64,000 bases of DNA. Source: Bacillaceae bacterium (GTDB lineage Bacteria; Bacillota; Bacilli; Bacillales; Alkalibacillaceae). The notes below the pieces were generated by a model. The model was not told where the DNA came from. It saw only the letters and a list, made by a program, of their open reading frames with translations, and searched no databases. Positions 19,614 to 26,772 of the stretch are shown here, piece by piece. A program made the position numbers and the translations under genes. Position 1 is the stretch's first letter. The number at the start of each line of letters is the position of its first letter. The stretch is from assembly GCA_017656265.1 (NCBI GenBank), contig JACDOD010000003.1:124001-188000 (forward strand), written 5' to 3'.

Positions 19614-20306
19614 ATGACTATTGGAATCATCGGAGCAATGGATGAAGAAGTGGAATTGTTAAAAAACACGATGGACATTCAAGAAGAGAAAGAAATAGCA
19701 GGGTGTCAATTTTTTAAAGGGACTCTTAACAATCAGGATGTCGTTCTTTTGAAATCAGGCATTGGCAAAGTGAATGCTGCGATGTCCACGACGATTTTAC
19801 ATGAGCGTTATCAGCCAAAATTTATTATCAACACCGGTTCTGCAGGCGGTTTTGCCCGTGAGCTTGAAGTAGGGGATCTGGTGATTTCTGACCGTGTACT
19901 TCATCATGATGTTGATGTAACGGCCTTTAATTATGAGTATGGCCAGGTGCCAGGCATGCCTCCTTCTTTTGAGGCTGATGAACAGCTTATTTCCCTGGCA
20001 ATAAATGCAGCTGATCACTTAGAAGATGTAAAAGCTGTCAAAGGTTTAATTGCAACTGGAGATTCATTTATGCACGATGAAAACAGGGTGAATTTTGTCC
20101 GGGAACAGTTTCCGGACATGCAGGCTGCTGAAATGGAAGCAGCTGCGATTGCCCAGGTATGTTTTCAGTACGATACTCCTTTCGTTATTGTACGATCATT
20201 ATCGGACATAGCCGGTAAAGAGTCGAACGTTTCCTTTGAAAAATATTTAAAAAAGGCTGCTGAACATTCAGCACAGTTAATTATGAACATGCTCAATCAA
20301 ATGTAA
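19614..20306 (+). CDS. mtnN: 5'-methylthioadenosine/S-adenosylhomocysteine nucleosidase
   Basis: Cleaves MTA and SAH to adenine plus methylthioribose or S-ribosylhomocysteine, serving methionine salvage and the activated methyl cycle. 230 residues. Signatures: [13 protein letters not shown] at the N-terminus, [21 protein letters not shown], and the catalytic region [13 protein letters not shown] with Glu, then [10 protein letters not shown] with the catalytic Asp. Followed by a strong terminator. Confidence 0.96.
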   Translation: MTIGIIGAMDEEVELLKNTMDIQEEKEIAGCQFFKGTLNNQDVVLLKSGIGKVNAAMSTTILHERYQPKFIINTGSAGGFARELEVGDLVISDRVLHHDVDVTAFNYEYGQVPGMPPSFEADEQLISLAINAADHLEDVKAVKGLIATGDSFMHDENRVNFVREQFPDMQAAEMEAAAIAQVCFQYDTPFVIVRSLSDIAGKESNVSFEKYLKKAAEHSAQLIMNMLNQM

Positions 20307-20325
20307 AACTAGTGTTTAAAAAGAC

Positions 20326-20373
20326 AGCTGCCCTAAAAGTTGCCAGAACCAATTTTTTTAGGGCAGCTTTTTC
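20326..20373. terminator. Bidirectional terminator between mtnN and the yjcZ-like gene
   Basis: AGCTGCCCTAAAA and TTTTAGGGCAGCT (to 20368) pair; T-rich tracts flank both sides. It serves mtnN on the plus strand and could also serve the convergent minus-strand genes. Confidence 0.8.
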
Positions 20374-20382
20374 TTTTGCCAG

Positions 20383-20523
20383 TCAGGAATAGTAATATAT
20401 TCCTCCGAAAATTAAGAGAAGCACCAGTAATACAATCAATAATCCGAATCCAAATCCTCCATAACCGTACCCATAAGCGGGAAACGCATAAGGGTAACCG
20501 CCATAAGGGCCATAAAAGGACAA
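20383..20523 (-). CDS. YjcZ family sporulation peptide
   Basis: A 46-residue peptide, too short for ordinary gene calling. It begins (M)SFYGPYGGYPYAFPAYGYG, rich in Gly, Tyr and Pro, followed by a hydrophobic helix (LLIVLLVLLLI) and ends GGIYYYS. This is the layout of YjcZ/YczM-type sporulation peptides. The TTG start at 20523 has GAGGTGA just upstream. It lies directly downstream of sigK on the same strand, which fits late sporulation expression (inference). Confidence 0.8.
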   Translation of the reverse strand: MSFYGPYGGYPYAFPAYGYGYGGFGFGLLIVLLVLLLIFGGIYYYS

Positions 20524-20600
20524 GGGGATTCACCTCACTTTGTGTGCTTTATTCATATGATATGCACCTACACATGAGGTGTAAAGGTCATCTACCTAGT

Positions 20601-21305
20601 TTAGTTTTGCTTTTCCTGTTTATAAAATGCGTGAAGAATTTTCATAAGTGCCCGCTTTTCGATCCGGGAGACATAACTTCTGGAAATTCCCAGATCCTTT
20701 GCGATTTCCCGCTGGGTGAACTCACGTTCCGTCTGCAAACCGTATCGTTTAATGATTACTTCTTTTTCCCTTTCATCCAGGACATTTAAATATTTATGAA
20801 TTTTTTCGATTTCCATATTGGTCTGGATCCGTTCAACAATGTCCGGATGTTCGGCTTTCAAAATATCCATCAGACAAATTTCATTTCCTTCTTTATCCTG
20901 ACCGATTGGATCCTGCAATGAAACATCTTTCTTTGATTTTTTTTGGGAACGGAGGAACATCAAAATTTCATTTTCGATACACCTGGCTGCGTACGTGGCC
21001 AGCTTGGTACCACGATCTGGTGAATAACTTTCAATTCCTTTGATTAACCCGATTGTGCCGATGGAAATTAAATCTTCCTGATCTTCATTTGTGTTTTCGT
21101 ATTTTTTTACAATGTGTGCAACAAGCCGTAAATTATGCTCGATTAATTTGTTTCTGGCTTCTTCATCACCCTTTTGCATACGCTTTAAATAGTTCGCTTC
21201 TTCTTCAGGAGGCAAGGGCTGCGGAAAGGCATTGTTTTTGACATAGGAGACGAAAAAAAAAGTCTCCTTTATAAAGTAAGCAATGGACTGGAGAACACCA
21301 AACAA
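20601..21305 (-). CDS. sigK: RNA polymerase sigma-K factor, intact
   Basis: Late mother-cell sigma factor, 234 residues with pro-sequence. The TTG at 21305 is chosen because GGAGG lies eight bases upstream, and it gives exactly 20 residues before the SYVKNN junction where SpoIVFB cuts B. subtilis pro-sigmaK (Ser20-Tyr21). A GTG at 21314 is in frame but overlaps the binding site. Region 2 ([32 protein letters not shown]) and region 4 ([20 protein letters not shown]) are continuous, so there is no skin-type insertion. Confidence 0.95.
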   Translation of the reverse strand: MFGVLQSIAYFIKETFFFVSYVKNNAFPQPLPPEEEANYLKRMQKGDEEARNKLIEHNLRLVAHIVKKYENTNEDQEDLISIGTIGLIKGIESYSPDRGTKLATYAARCIENEILMFLRSQKKSKKDVSLQDPIGQDKEGNEICLMDILKAEHPDIVERIQTNMEIEKIHKYLNVLDEREKEVIIKRYGLQTEREFTQREIAKDLGISRSYVSRIEKRALMKILHAFYKQEKQN

Positions 21306-21402
21306 AACATACACCTCCGCCGAACATTAGGTAAAATGCCTATATTTCACCTTATGACGGAATATAGCAATCTGTGCCTGTCTCCAATCCATTTGCAAAA
21401 AA

Positions 21403-22482
21403 TTATACAAAGGGTTTTAAGACCTTGCTGATTCCTTTCAGGAGATTGACCTTTTGGCTTGTTAATGCAGATTCCAATAGTTTTGAATGAAGACTGTTAA
21501 TAACCAGGTCTAACCCGGAGTTATCCAGTTTTTCAATTCCACGTCTTAGGGATAAGGAGTCATGAAAGTTTTGATACAGGGGCTTTGTCAGTTCATCGTA
21601 ATTTCCTTTATTTAATAAGTCCATTGCGCAAAAAATTCCGGTCAAAATAGAAGTAAATTGACCGAATCCTAAAAAAGGGGTAATCGCACCGAAACAATTG
21701 CCGGTAAAATAAGTATTCCCGATGCGCGGGTAAGCGGATATGCCAACCCTATAATCTTTTAAAGAAAAATGACTCTTCAGATTCAAGGGCTGATTTATTT
21801 TAGTCTGTACCTCTCTATGGAAAGCTTCCCAGAGTTTTTCATAATGATATTGTTCAGTTTGTTCATATTGTGGATAAACGAGCACAAGGCTTGCTTCCGT
21901 GTGTGAGTGAGGAATGAGATACCCCATGCCTTTTGGTGCCAAATGATTATTAAACCACGAATGAACTTCGTTTGGAATAAAGGTTCCTGTCACAATCCCC
22001 CCTCGAAAAGTAGCTTTATAGGCCTCTTCGTAAATTTGAATTTGATCTGTATCCACTGGGTCTCCGGTTGCCAGAACTACATGGGAATATTCTTTTGAGA
22101 TATGCTGATAATCCACTTCATTTTCATAATGAATTTTCCCATGATACTGGCTGGCAAGCTGCTTCTCCAGAGCCTCCTCATGTTTGCCGCGGAGTGTCGT
22201 GTACCCAAGGTGACCTTCTATACAGGAAGAAACCGTGGGTCCGTGGATGTACATTTTCTTAACATTAGCAGTTGGGTAGATCTGTATATCATGTTCCTCT
22301 GATAAATACCGTATGGAGTCATAAAAAGGATAATCCAGCATGTTTAAAAAAATTTCTGCCGTAACAAATCGGTCTCCTACTTCACCCCGTTTCTCATAAA
22401 CATCTGCTTCAAAGCCATGCTTTTCGAGGGTGATTGCACAGGCAAGACCTGAAACTCCTGCACCGATAATGGCTACCTTCAT
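21403..22482 (-). CDS. FAD-dependent oxidoreductase, geranylgeranyl-reductase-like
   Basis: A 359-residue flavoprotein. N-terminal dinucleotide-binding motif GAGVSGLACAITLEKHG and VDVYEKR-like acidic end (ADVYEKRGEVGD); a second FAD motif GNCFGAITPFLGFGQ is near residue 280. It resembles digeranylgeranylglycerophospholipid reductases and related monooxygenases. The substrate is unknown. Its GGAGG-led ATG at 22482 and 97-bp distance upstream of sigK on the same strand make cotranscription with sigK possible. Confidence 0.72.
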   Translation of the reverse strand: MKVAIIGAGVSGLACAITLEKHGFEADVYEKRGEVGDRFVTAEIFLNMLDYPFYDSIRYLSEEHDIQIYPTANVKKMYIHGPTVSSCIEGHLGYTTLRGKHEEALEKQLASQYHGKIHYENEVDYQHISKEYSHVVLATGDPVDTDQIQIYEEAYKATFRGGIVTGTFIPNEVHSWFNNHLAPKGMGYLIPHSHTEASLVLVYPQYEQTEQYHYEKLWEAFHREVQTKINQPLNLKSHFSLKDYRVGISAYPRIGNTYFTGNCFGAITPFLGFGQFTSILTGIFCAMDLLNKGNYDELTKPLYQNFHDSLSLRRGIEKLDNSGLDLVINSLHSKLLESALTSQKVNLLKGISKVLKPFV

Positions 22483-22700
22483 TTGGCTTGCCTCCTTAGT
22501 CTTTTTCTTTCAGTATGCCCGACTACTCAACCATTTAATAAAATCAATTGCATACGGATAAGATGCCCGATAGCTTAAATCATGATTGAAAGATTAAGGT
22601 GGTTTTCATGGTGGACAGCCAATTACTCAGATCATTATGGATAATAATTGAATTTTCGGAATTTTGTGGTATAATTTCAAAAATAAATAAAGGGGGAGTA

Positions 22701-23246
22701 ATGGTGTTTTCTTTCAGGGTAGATGAAGAAATATCAATCGATTTATTACAGCAGCACAACAAGGAAGAATTATATGAACTAATTGATACAAATCGTGAAC
22801 ATCTTAGAAAATGGTTATTGTGGGTTGATCAAAGAAAATCAGCGGAAGACTTTGAACCTATAATCCCGATATGGATAAGAAATTACGCAGACAACAACGG
22901 TTTTGATGCGGGCATTAGGTATAATGGAAAATTAGTTGGAATGATAGGGCTTCATTATATTGATTGGAAGAATAGTTCAACCAGTATCGGTTATTTTCTT
23001 TCTGAAGAAGCTCAAGGTCAAGGTATCATTACGAGGTCTGTTTCAGCATTGTTGGACTATCTATTTGGAACATTGAACATTAATAGAGTGGAAATTCAAT
23101 GTGCAGTAAATAATCATAAGAGTATAGCTATTCCCGAAAGACTGGGTTTTGTTAAAGAAGGGATCAAAAGGGAAGGACAATGGCTATATGACCATTATGA
23201 AGACTTGGTAACTTATAGCTTGTTAGCAAAGGATTGGAAAAAATAA
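22701..23246 (+). CDS. GNAT acetyltransferase, RimL/YdaF-like
   Basis: A 181-residue N-acetyltransferase of the ribosomal-protein-serine acetyltransferase group (RimJ/RimL/YdaF). Acetyl-CoA loop region: LSEEAQGQGIITRSVSALLD; C-terminal GNAT signature NNHKSIAIPERLGFVKEG. ATG 22701 follows AGGGGGAG; the open frame upstream of it has no such site. The gene and its upstream region look richer in A+T than the neighbours, and it sits alone between two conserved blocks with repeat A4 three bases after its stop, so acquisition by transfer is plausible. Confidence 0.85.
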   Translation: MVFSFRVDEEISIDLLQQHNKEELYELIDTNREHLRKWLLWVDQRKSAEDFEPIIPIWIRNYADNNGFDAGIRYNGKLVGMIGLHYIDWKNSSTSIGYFLSEEAQGQGIITRSVSALLDYLFGTLNINRVEIQCAVNNHKSIAIPERLGFVKEGIKREGQWLYDHYEDLVTYSLLAKDWKK

Positions 23247-23279
23247 AAAAGGCTGAGACAAAAGGCAATTAAATGAAAG

Positions 23280-23326
23280 ATCCGAACTATATTCAATCGT
23301 CACATGAATGAGTTCGGATTTTTTTT
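23280..23326 (+). terminator. Terminator hairpin inside repeat A4
   Basis: ATCCGAACT pairs with AGTTCGGAT, with ATTCA/TGAAT extension, followed by eight or more T. Probable terminator for the acetyltransferase gene. Confidence 0.75.
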
Positions 23327-23390
23327 GCTCTGAAAGATAAAAGGTATAAAATGTGAGCCTTTTTCAATTGAGAGAAGGGTTGTCTAGCTT

Positions 23391-23496
23391 CAGCGCCCAG
23401 CCCCTCGAGCGGCTTCGGCCCCCCTGCGGCGGCGACAGCCTCCTCGGTGGTCCTCCAGCCGTTTTCGGGGCTAAGCGGGGCGCTTCCGCTTTTCTT
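23391..23496 (+). repeat. GC-rich repeat family B, copy 2 (B2), nested in A4
   Basis: The best preserved B copy. Arms AGCGCCCAGCCCC (23392-23404) and GGGGCT-AAGCG-GGGCGCT (to about 23484) form a long hairpin with a five-base bulge. Central sequence CCCCCTGCGGCGGCGACAGC is shared with B1. Confidence 0.82.
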
Positions 23497-23734
23497 TTCA
23501 ACATGCTTCGCTTTCCGTGGGCACGGCCTCAACTTCCTCGACAACTCATTCTTCGTTGTCTGCGGGATTTTCGGCTCGTGCTGTTCCCGCGACGCACAGG
23601 ACGTGCTAGTGTCGACGTTGGCCACAGGACGTGGCCGGTTTTAGTCGACCAGGAGTCTCGCATGTTGACTACGTTAATTATCCTTTAGTCAATTGCTTGT
23701 CTTTTCCACCGTTCATATTTTTATGTCATAGTTG

Positions 23735-23841
23735 CAGCGCCCAGCCCCTCGAGCTGCTTCGGTCACCCTGCGGCTCAGGCAGCTATCCTCGGTGGTCCTC
23801 CAGCAGTTTTTGGGGCTAAGCGGGGCGCTTGCGCTTTTCTT
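23735..23841 (+). repeat. GC-rich repeat family B, copy 3 (B3)
   Basis: A 107-bp copy with the same arms (AGCGCCCAGCCCC, GGGGCTAAGCGGGGCGCT) and a diverged middle (GCTCAGGCAGCTATCC). Its last two bases overlap the stop codon of minus-strand mrpG, so on that strand it is the immediate 3' end of the Mrp operon, where its hairpin could act as a terminator or an RNA-stabilising fold. Confidence 0.8.
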
Positions 23842-24190
23842 ATGAGTTCTTTTTAATGGATTGAAGTTTTTTTTCATAATCATCTTTAATGCTGCCTTCC
23901 CAGAGCTTTACTCCGCTGTGATGGGCGGCCCTTGAAATCATATGTCCCGATACAGGGGATGTCAGCAGAACAAAGATAATTCCAAGTATCAATTTCCCGC
24001 TGATAATATTGGCATCAAACAGCAGAAACAAAAATGCGGCAATTAAAATGCTGGCTACTCCAAGGGTTGCTGACTTTGTGGCGGCGTGCAGTCTTGTGAA
24101 AACATCAGGGAACCGCAATATGCCAACGGAACTGGATACAATGAAAAATGTCCCAATCATTAATAATAGACTAATGATGATTTCGATCAA
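23840..24190 (-). CDS. mrpG: Mrp antiporter subunit G
   Basis: A small membrane subunit, about 116 residues with three helices, carrying the MrpG/PhaG signature GILRFPDVFTRLHAATKSATLG. Part of the multi-subunit Na+/H+ antiporter. TTG 24190 is preferred because AAAGGG precedes it by eight bases; a GTG at 24199 is in frame but too close. The coding region overlaps the end of mrpF, and the stop codon touches repeat B3. Confidence 0.93.
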   Translation of the reverse strand: MIEIIISLLLMIGTFFIVSSSVGILRFPDVFTRLHAATKSATLGVASILIAAFLFLLFDANIISGKLILGIIFVLLTSPVSGHMISRAAHHSGVKLWEGSIKDDYEKKLQSIKKNS

Positions 24191-24473
24191 TGATAACACC
24201 CTTTTCTAAAAATTTTGCGAGTGCAATCGTACCAATAAACAATAAAATACCAATTAATAAAATGACATCATTTAATTTAGTTGTTACGAGATGGATGGCA
24301 AGGAGACCAGCGAGTGCCATTAAGTTCACTCCAATTGTATCCAATGCCACGGCTCTGTCCGGATTCGTGGGTCCCTTAACGACACGGTAAAGCAACAGTA
24401 AAATGGAGATCGACACGGCAATCAAGCAAATAACTGTAACCGTATTTAACAGGTTCAAACCGATGCTTTCCAT
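24171..24473 (-). CDS. mrpF: Mrp antiporter subunit F
   Basis: A 100-residue subunit with three membrane helices and the family core RVVKGPTNPDRAVALDTIGVN. Its start overlaps the last base of mrpE and its end overlaps mrpG, showing tight translational coupling across the operon. Confidence 0.95.
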   Translation of the reverse strand: MESIGLNLLNTVTVICLIAVSISILLLLYRVVKGPTNPDRAVALDTIGVNLMALAGLLAIHLVTTKLNDVILLIGILLFIGTIALAKFLEKGVIIDRNHH

Positions 24474-24949
24474 CAGCGGGTCACCTCCATAATGGCTTTT
24501 TCAAAAGTTTCTTTTATGGCCTGGATTTCTTTCTCTACATCCGGTATATCCATTGCATGGATATAAATGGTGGACTGGTCTTCTGAAACGGCAATGGACA
24601 GGGTACCAGGAGTCAGAGTTATAAGATTAGCAAGCAGCGTTACTTCCCAGTTTCTTGTTAATTCAGTCGGGAGTGCAAAAATTCCTGGCTGAATATCCAG
24701 TTTAGGCTTATAAACCAGTTTAACAATGCTGATATTCGATAAAATTAATTCTTTAATAAACAGGAGAATTAAGCGAATGAACCGCCATATTCTTCGCATA
24801 TAAAAGGTATCCGGAATAAAACGCTGCAGCATGAACAGCAGAAATATTCCAATCAGATATCCTGAAAAAAAAGATGAAAAGGAGTAAGACTCCTGCAAAA
24901 ACATCCACATAAAAGCGATGATCAGATTTAAAACGATTTGAACAGCCAT
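24473..24949 (-). CDS. mrpE: Mrp antiporter subunit E
   Basis: A 158-residue subunit with N-terminal membrane helices and a C-terminal cytoplasmic domain. Signatures: LLANLITLTPGTLSIAVSED and IYIHAMDIPDVEKE. AAAGGAG precedes the ATG. Same length as B. subtilis MrpE. Confidence 0.95.
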   Translation of the reverse strand: MAVQIVLNLIIAFMWMFLQESYSFSSFFSGYLIGIFLLFMLQRFIPDTFYMRRIWRFIRLILLFIKELILSNISIVKLVYKPKLDIQPGIFALPTELTRNWEVTLLANLITLTPGTLSIAVSEDQSTIYIHAMDIPDVEKEIQAIKETFEKAIMEVTR

Positions 24950-24955
24950 AACGGA

Positions 24956-26434
24956 TTACTCCTTTAACACAGAGTTAATGTAGATATCACGATTCACCAG
25001 CATCTCAGATATATCTTCTATATGGGGATATATCCACTCGGCACCTGCTCCAAGTATAACCGAGATCAACACCAGAGACATAGCCGGCCAGAGGGAAGGG
25101 CTTTTTTTGTTGGGCACATTTTTTGAATCAGGTTCTTCTCCCCAAAATCCATAGATAAAAATACGAATCATGGACAGCAGGATGAGAAGACTGGATACTA
25201 GTCCGATGATGACCAGCAGAACCTGGTCCTTTTCAAAGCCAGCCTGCAGCAGGAGCAGTTTTCCAATAAATCCGCTGAATGGCGGAATCCCGGCCAATAC
25301 AAGGGATGCGATGAAAAATGTCCAGCCCAGGTAAGGATAGCGGTGAATGATTCCGCCCATTTTCCGCAGATCTGAGGTGCCTGCTGCATAGACCAGGGAT
25401 CCGATCAGCATAAACAAAGCTGCCTTAATAATCATATCATGAATTAAATAGTAGACGGCTCCTGCAATCCCTGTTTCGGAGAGTAAACCAATCCCCATCA
25501 GCATAAATCCGACAGCAGGAATGATATTGTAGACAATAATCAGTTTCACGTTATAGGTGGAAAGGGCACCAATAACTCCGAATACCATTGACAGAGCAGC
25601 CAGCCATAAAAACAGCTGCTGAATCATCGGCTCATGGATAAATATTAAAGAAAATACCCTTAAAATGGAATAAATACCTACCTTAGTCAGCAATGCTCCC
25701 AACAAAGTTGAAACGACAGGGTTAGGAACAATATAGGATTTAGGCATCCAATAATATAGAGGGAAGATGGCACCTTTTGAAGCAAATACAAAAAACAAAA
25801 GAATGCCGATTGTTGTCAGAATTCCACCCTGATCAGCTTCCTGTACCCGTTCTGCAATCTGGGCCATGTTTACCGTACCCACTACCGAATATAGAAAAGC
25901 TACCGTTGTTACAAATAACATGGAGGAAAAAAGGTTCAGTATCACATATTTAAATGATTCTCTCAGCTGAATTTTTTCTCCGCCAAGAATGATTAACCCA
26001 TAAGAGGCCATTAAAAATACCTCGTAGAAGACAAAAAGGTTGAATAAGTCACCTGTCAGAAATGCACCAGAGACGCCACTGATCAGCAGAAAAAAGAAGG
26101 AGTAAAAATAATATTTCTCTTTTTGTTCATTTAAAACAGACTGAGCATAAAAGACTGAAAATGCCGCAATAATGTTTGTGGTGATAACCAGAAAAATCGA
26201 TAATTGATCAGCGACTAAAATAATGCCATATGGTGCTTTCCAGTCACCGGTCTCCAGAATGACCGATCCGTTTTCAAGTACATACAGACCAATCCATAGT
26301 GAAGCCAGCAAATTCAATACGGCCATGAATTTAGAAAAAAATCGTACCAATGGCAGTTTCTTATGAAAAAAAGCTGCCAGAATTCCCGACAGAAGCGGAA
26401 TGACAATTGGAAGTACTGCTAGATTGCTAATCAT
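24956..26434 (-). CDS. mrpD: Mrp antiporter subunit D (proton-pumping-like)
   Basis: A 492-residue subunit with about 14 membrane helices, homologous to the NuoN/NuoM antiporter-like subunits of complex I. Family signatures include LFNLFVFYEVFLMASYGLI (with the conserved membrane Glu), ASKGAIFPLYYWMPKSY (conserved Lys) and YLIHDMIIKAALFM. ATG 26434 follows AAGGGG by eight bases; an ATG two codons earlier lies too near. It overlaps the mrpC end. Confidence 0.95.
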   Translation of the reverse strand: MISNLAVLPIVIPLLSGILAAFFHKKLPLVRFFSKFMAVLNLLASLWIGLYVLENGSVILETGDWKAPYGIILVADQLSIFLVITTNIIAAFSVFYAQSVLNEQKEKYYFYSFFFLLISGVSGAFLTGDLFNLFVFYEVFLMASYGLIILGGEKIQLRESFKYVILNLFSSMLFVTTVAFLYSVVGTVNMAQIAERVQEADQGGILTTIGILLFFVFASKGAIFPLYYWMPKSYIVPNPVVSTLLGALLTKVGIYSILRVFSLIFIHEPMIQQLFLWLAALSMVFGVIGALSTYNVKLIIVYNIIPAVGFMLMGIGLLSETGIAGAVYYLIHDMIIKAALFMLIGSLVYAAGTSDLRKMGGIIHRYPYLGWTFFIASLVLAGIPPFSGFIGKLLLLQAGFEKDQVLLVIIGLVSSLLILLSMIRIFIYGFWGEEPDSKNVPNKKSPSLWPAMSLVLISVILGAGAEWIYPHIEDISEMLVNRDIYINSVLKE

Positions 26435-26765
26435 TTTCATTACCCCTTAATAATTCCATATTGTCTGTTTCGTTTAATACATAGGCCCGATAGGATAAAG
26501 CTAACAGAAAGCTGGTTACGCCAAAACTGATAACGATAGAAGTCAGGATTAATGCCTGAGGAAGCGGGTCAGTATAGTTTTCTGCTCCTTCAGTAAGAAT
26601 GGGAGGAGCCCCCCGTTTTAGCTTCCCCATGGTCAAAATAAACAAATGGGCTCCGTGGGATATCAGTCCCGTACCAATTACGATCCGAAGTATTTGTTTT
26701 TGCAGCAGGTTATAAATTCCTGTTGCAAATAATATTCCTGCTAAAATTGACATTAGGATTTCCAC
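26427..26765 (-). CDS. mrpC: Mrp antiporter subunit C
   Basis: A 112-residue subunit with three membrane helices, homologous to NuoK. Signature: LTEGAENYTDPLPQALILTS. The GTG start at 26765 lies only seven bases after the mrpA stop, with GGGAG inside the mrpA end; the space where mrpB normally sits is absent. Confidence 0.94.
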   Translation of the reverse strand: MEILMSILAGILFATGIYNLLQKQILRIVIGTGLISHGAHLFILTMGKLKRGAPPILTEGAENYTDPLPQALILTSIVISFGVTSFLLALSYRAYVLNETDNMELLRGNEND

Positions 26766-26772
26766 AAGTCAT

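Larger units (their letters stand above)
23250..23734 (+). repeat. Intergenic repeat family A, copy 4 (A4), with B2 nested inside
   Basis: Left end AGGCTGAGACAAAA (23250-23263) with hairpin, right end decayed (TTTATGTCATAGTT, to 23733). The core after B2 is complete (TCAACATGCTTCGC ... GTCTCGCATGTTGAC), so the copy is a full A element of about 379 bp carrying a 106-bp B element between hairpin module and core. It begins three bases after the acetyltransferase stop codon. Confidence 0.8.

Noticed and set aside
21330-21380. A sigmaK-like promoter (AC, 17 bp, CATAAGGT) upstream of sigK
   Set aside because: The match is short and degenerate; cotranscription from the upstream gene is equally possible.
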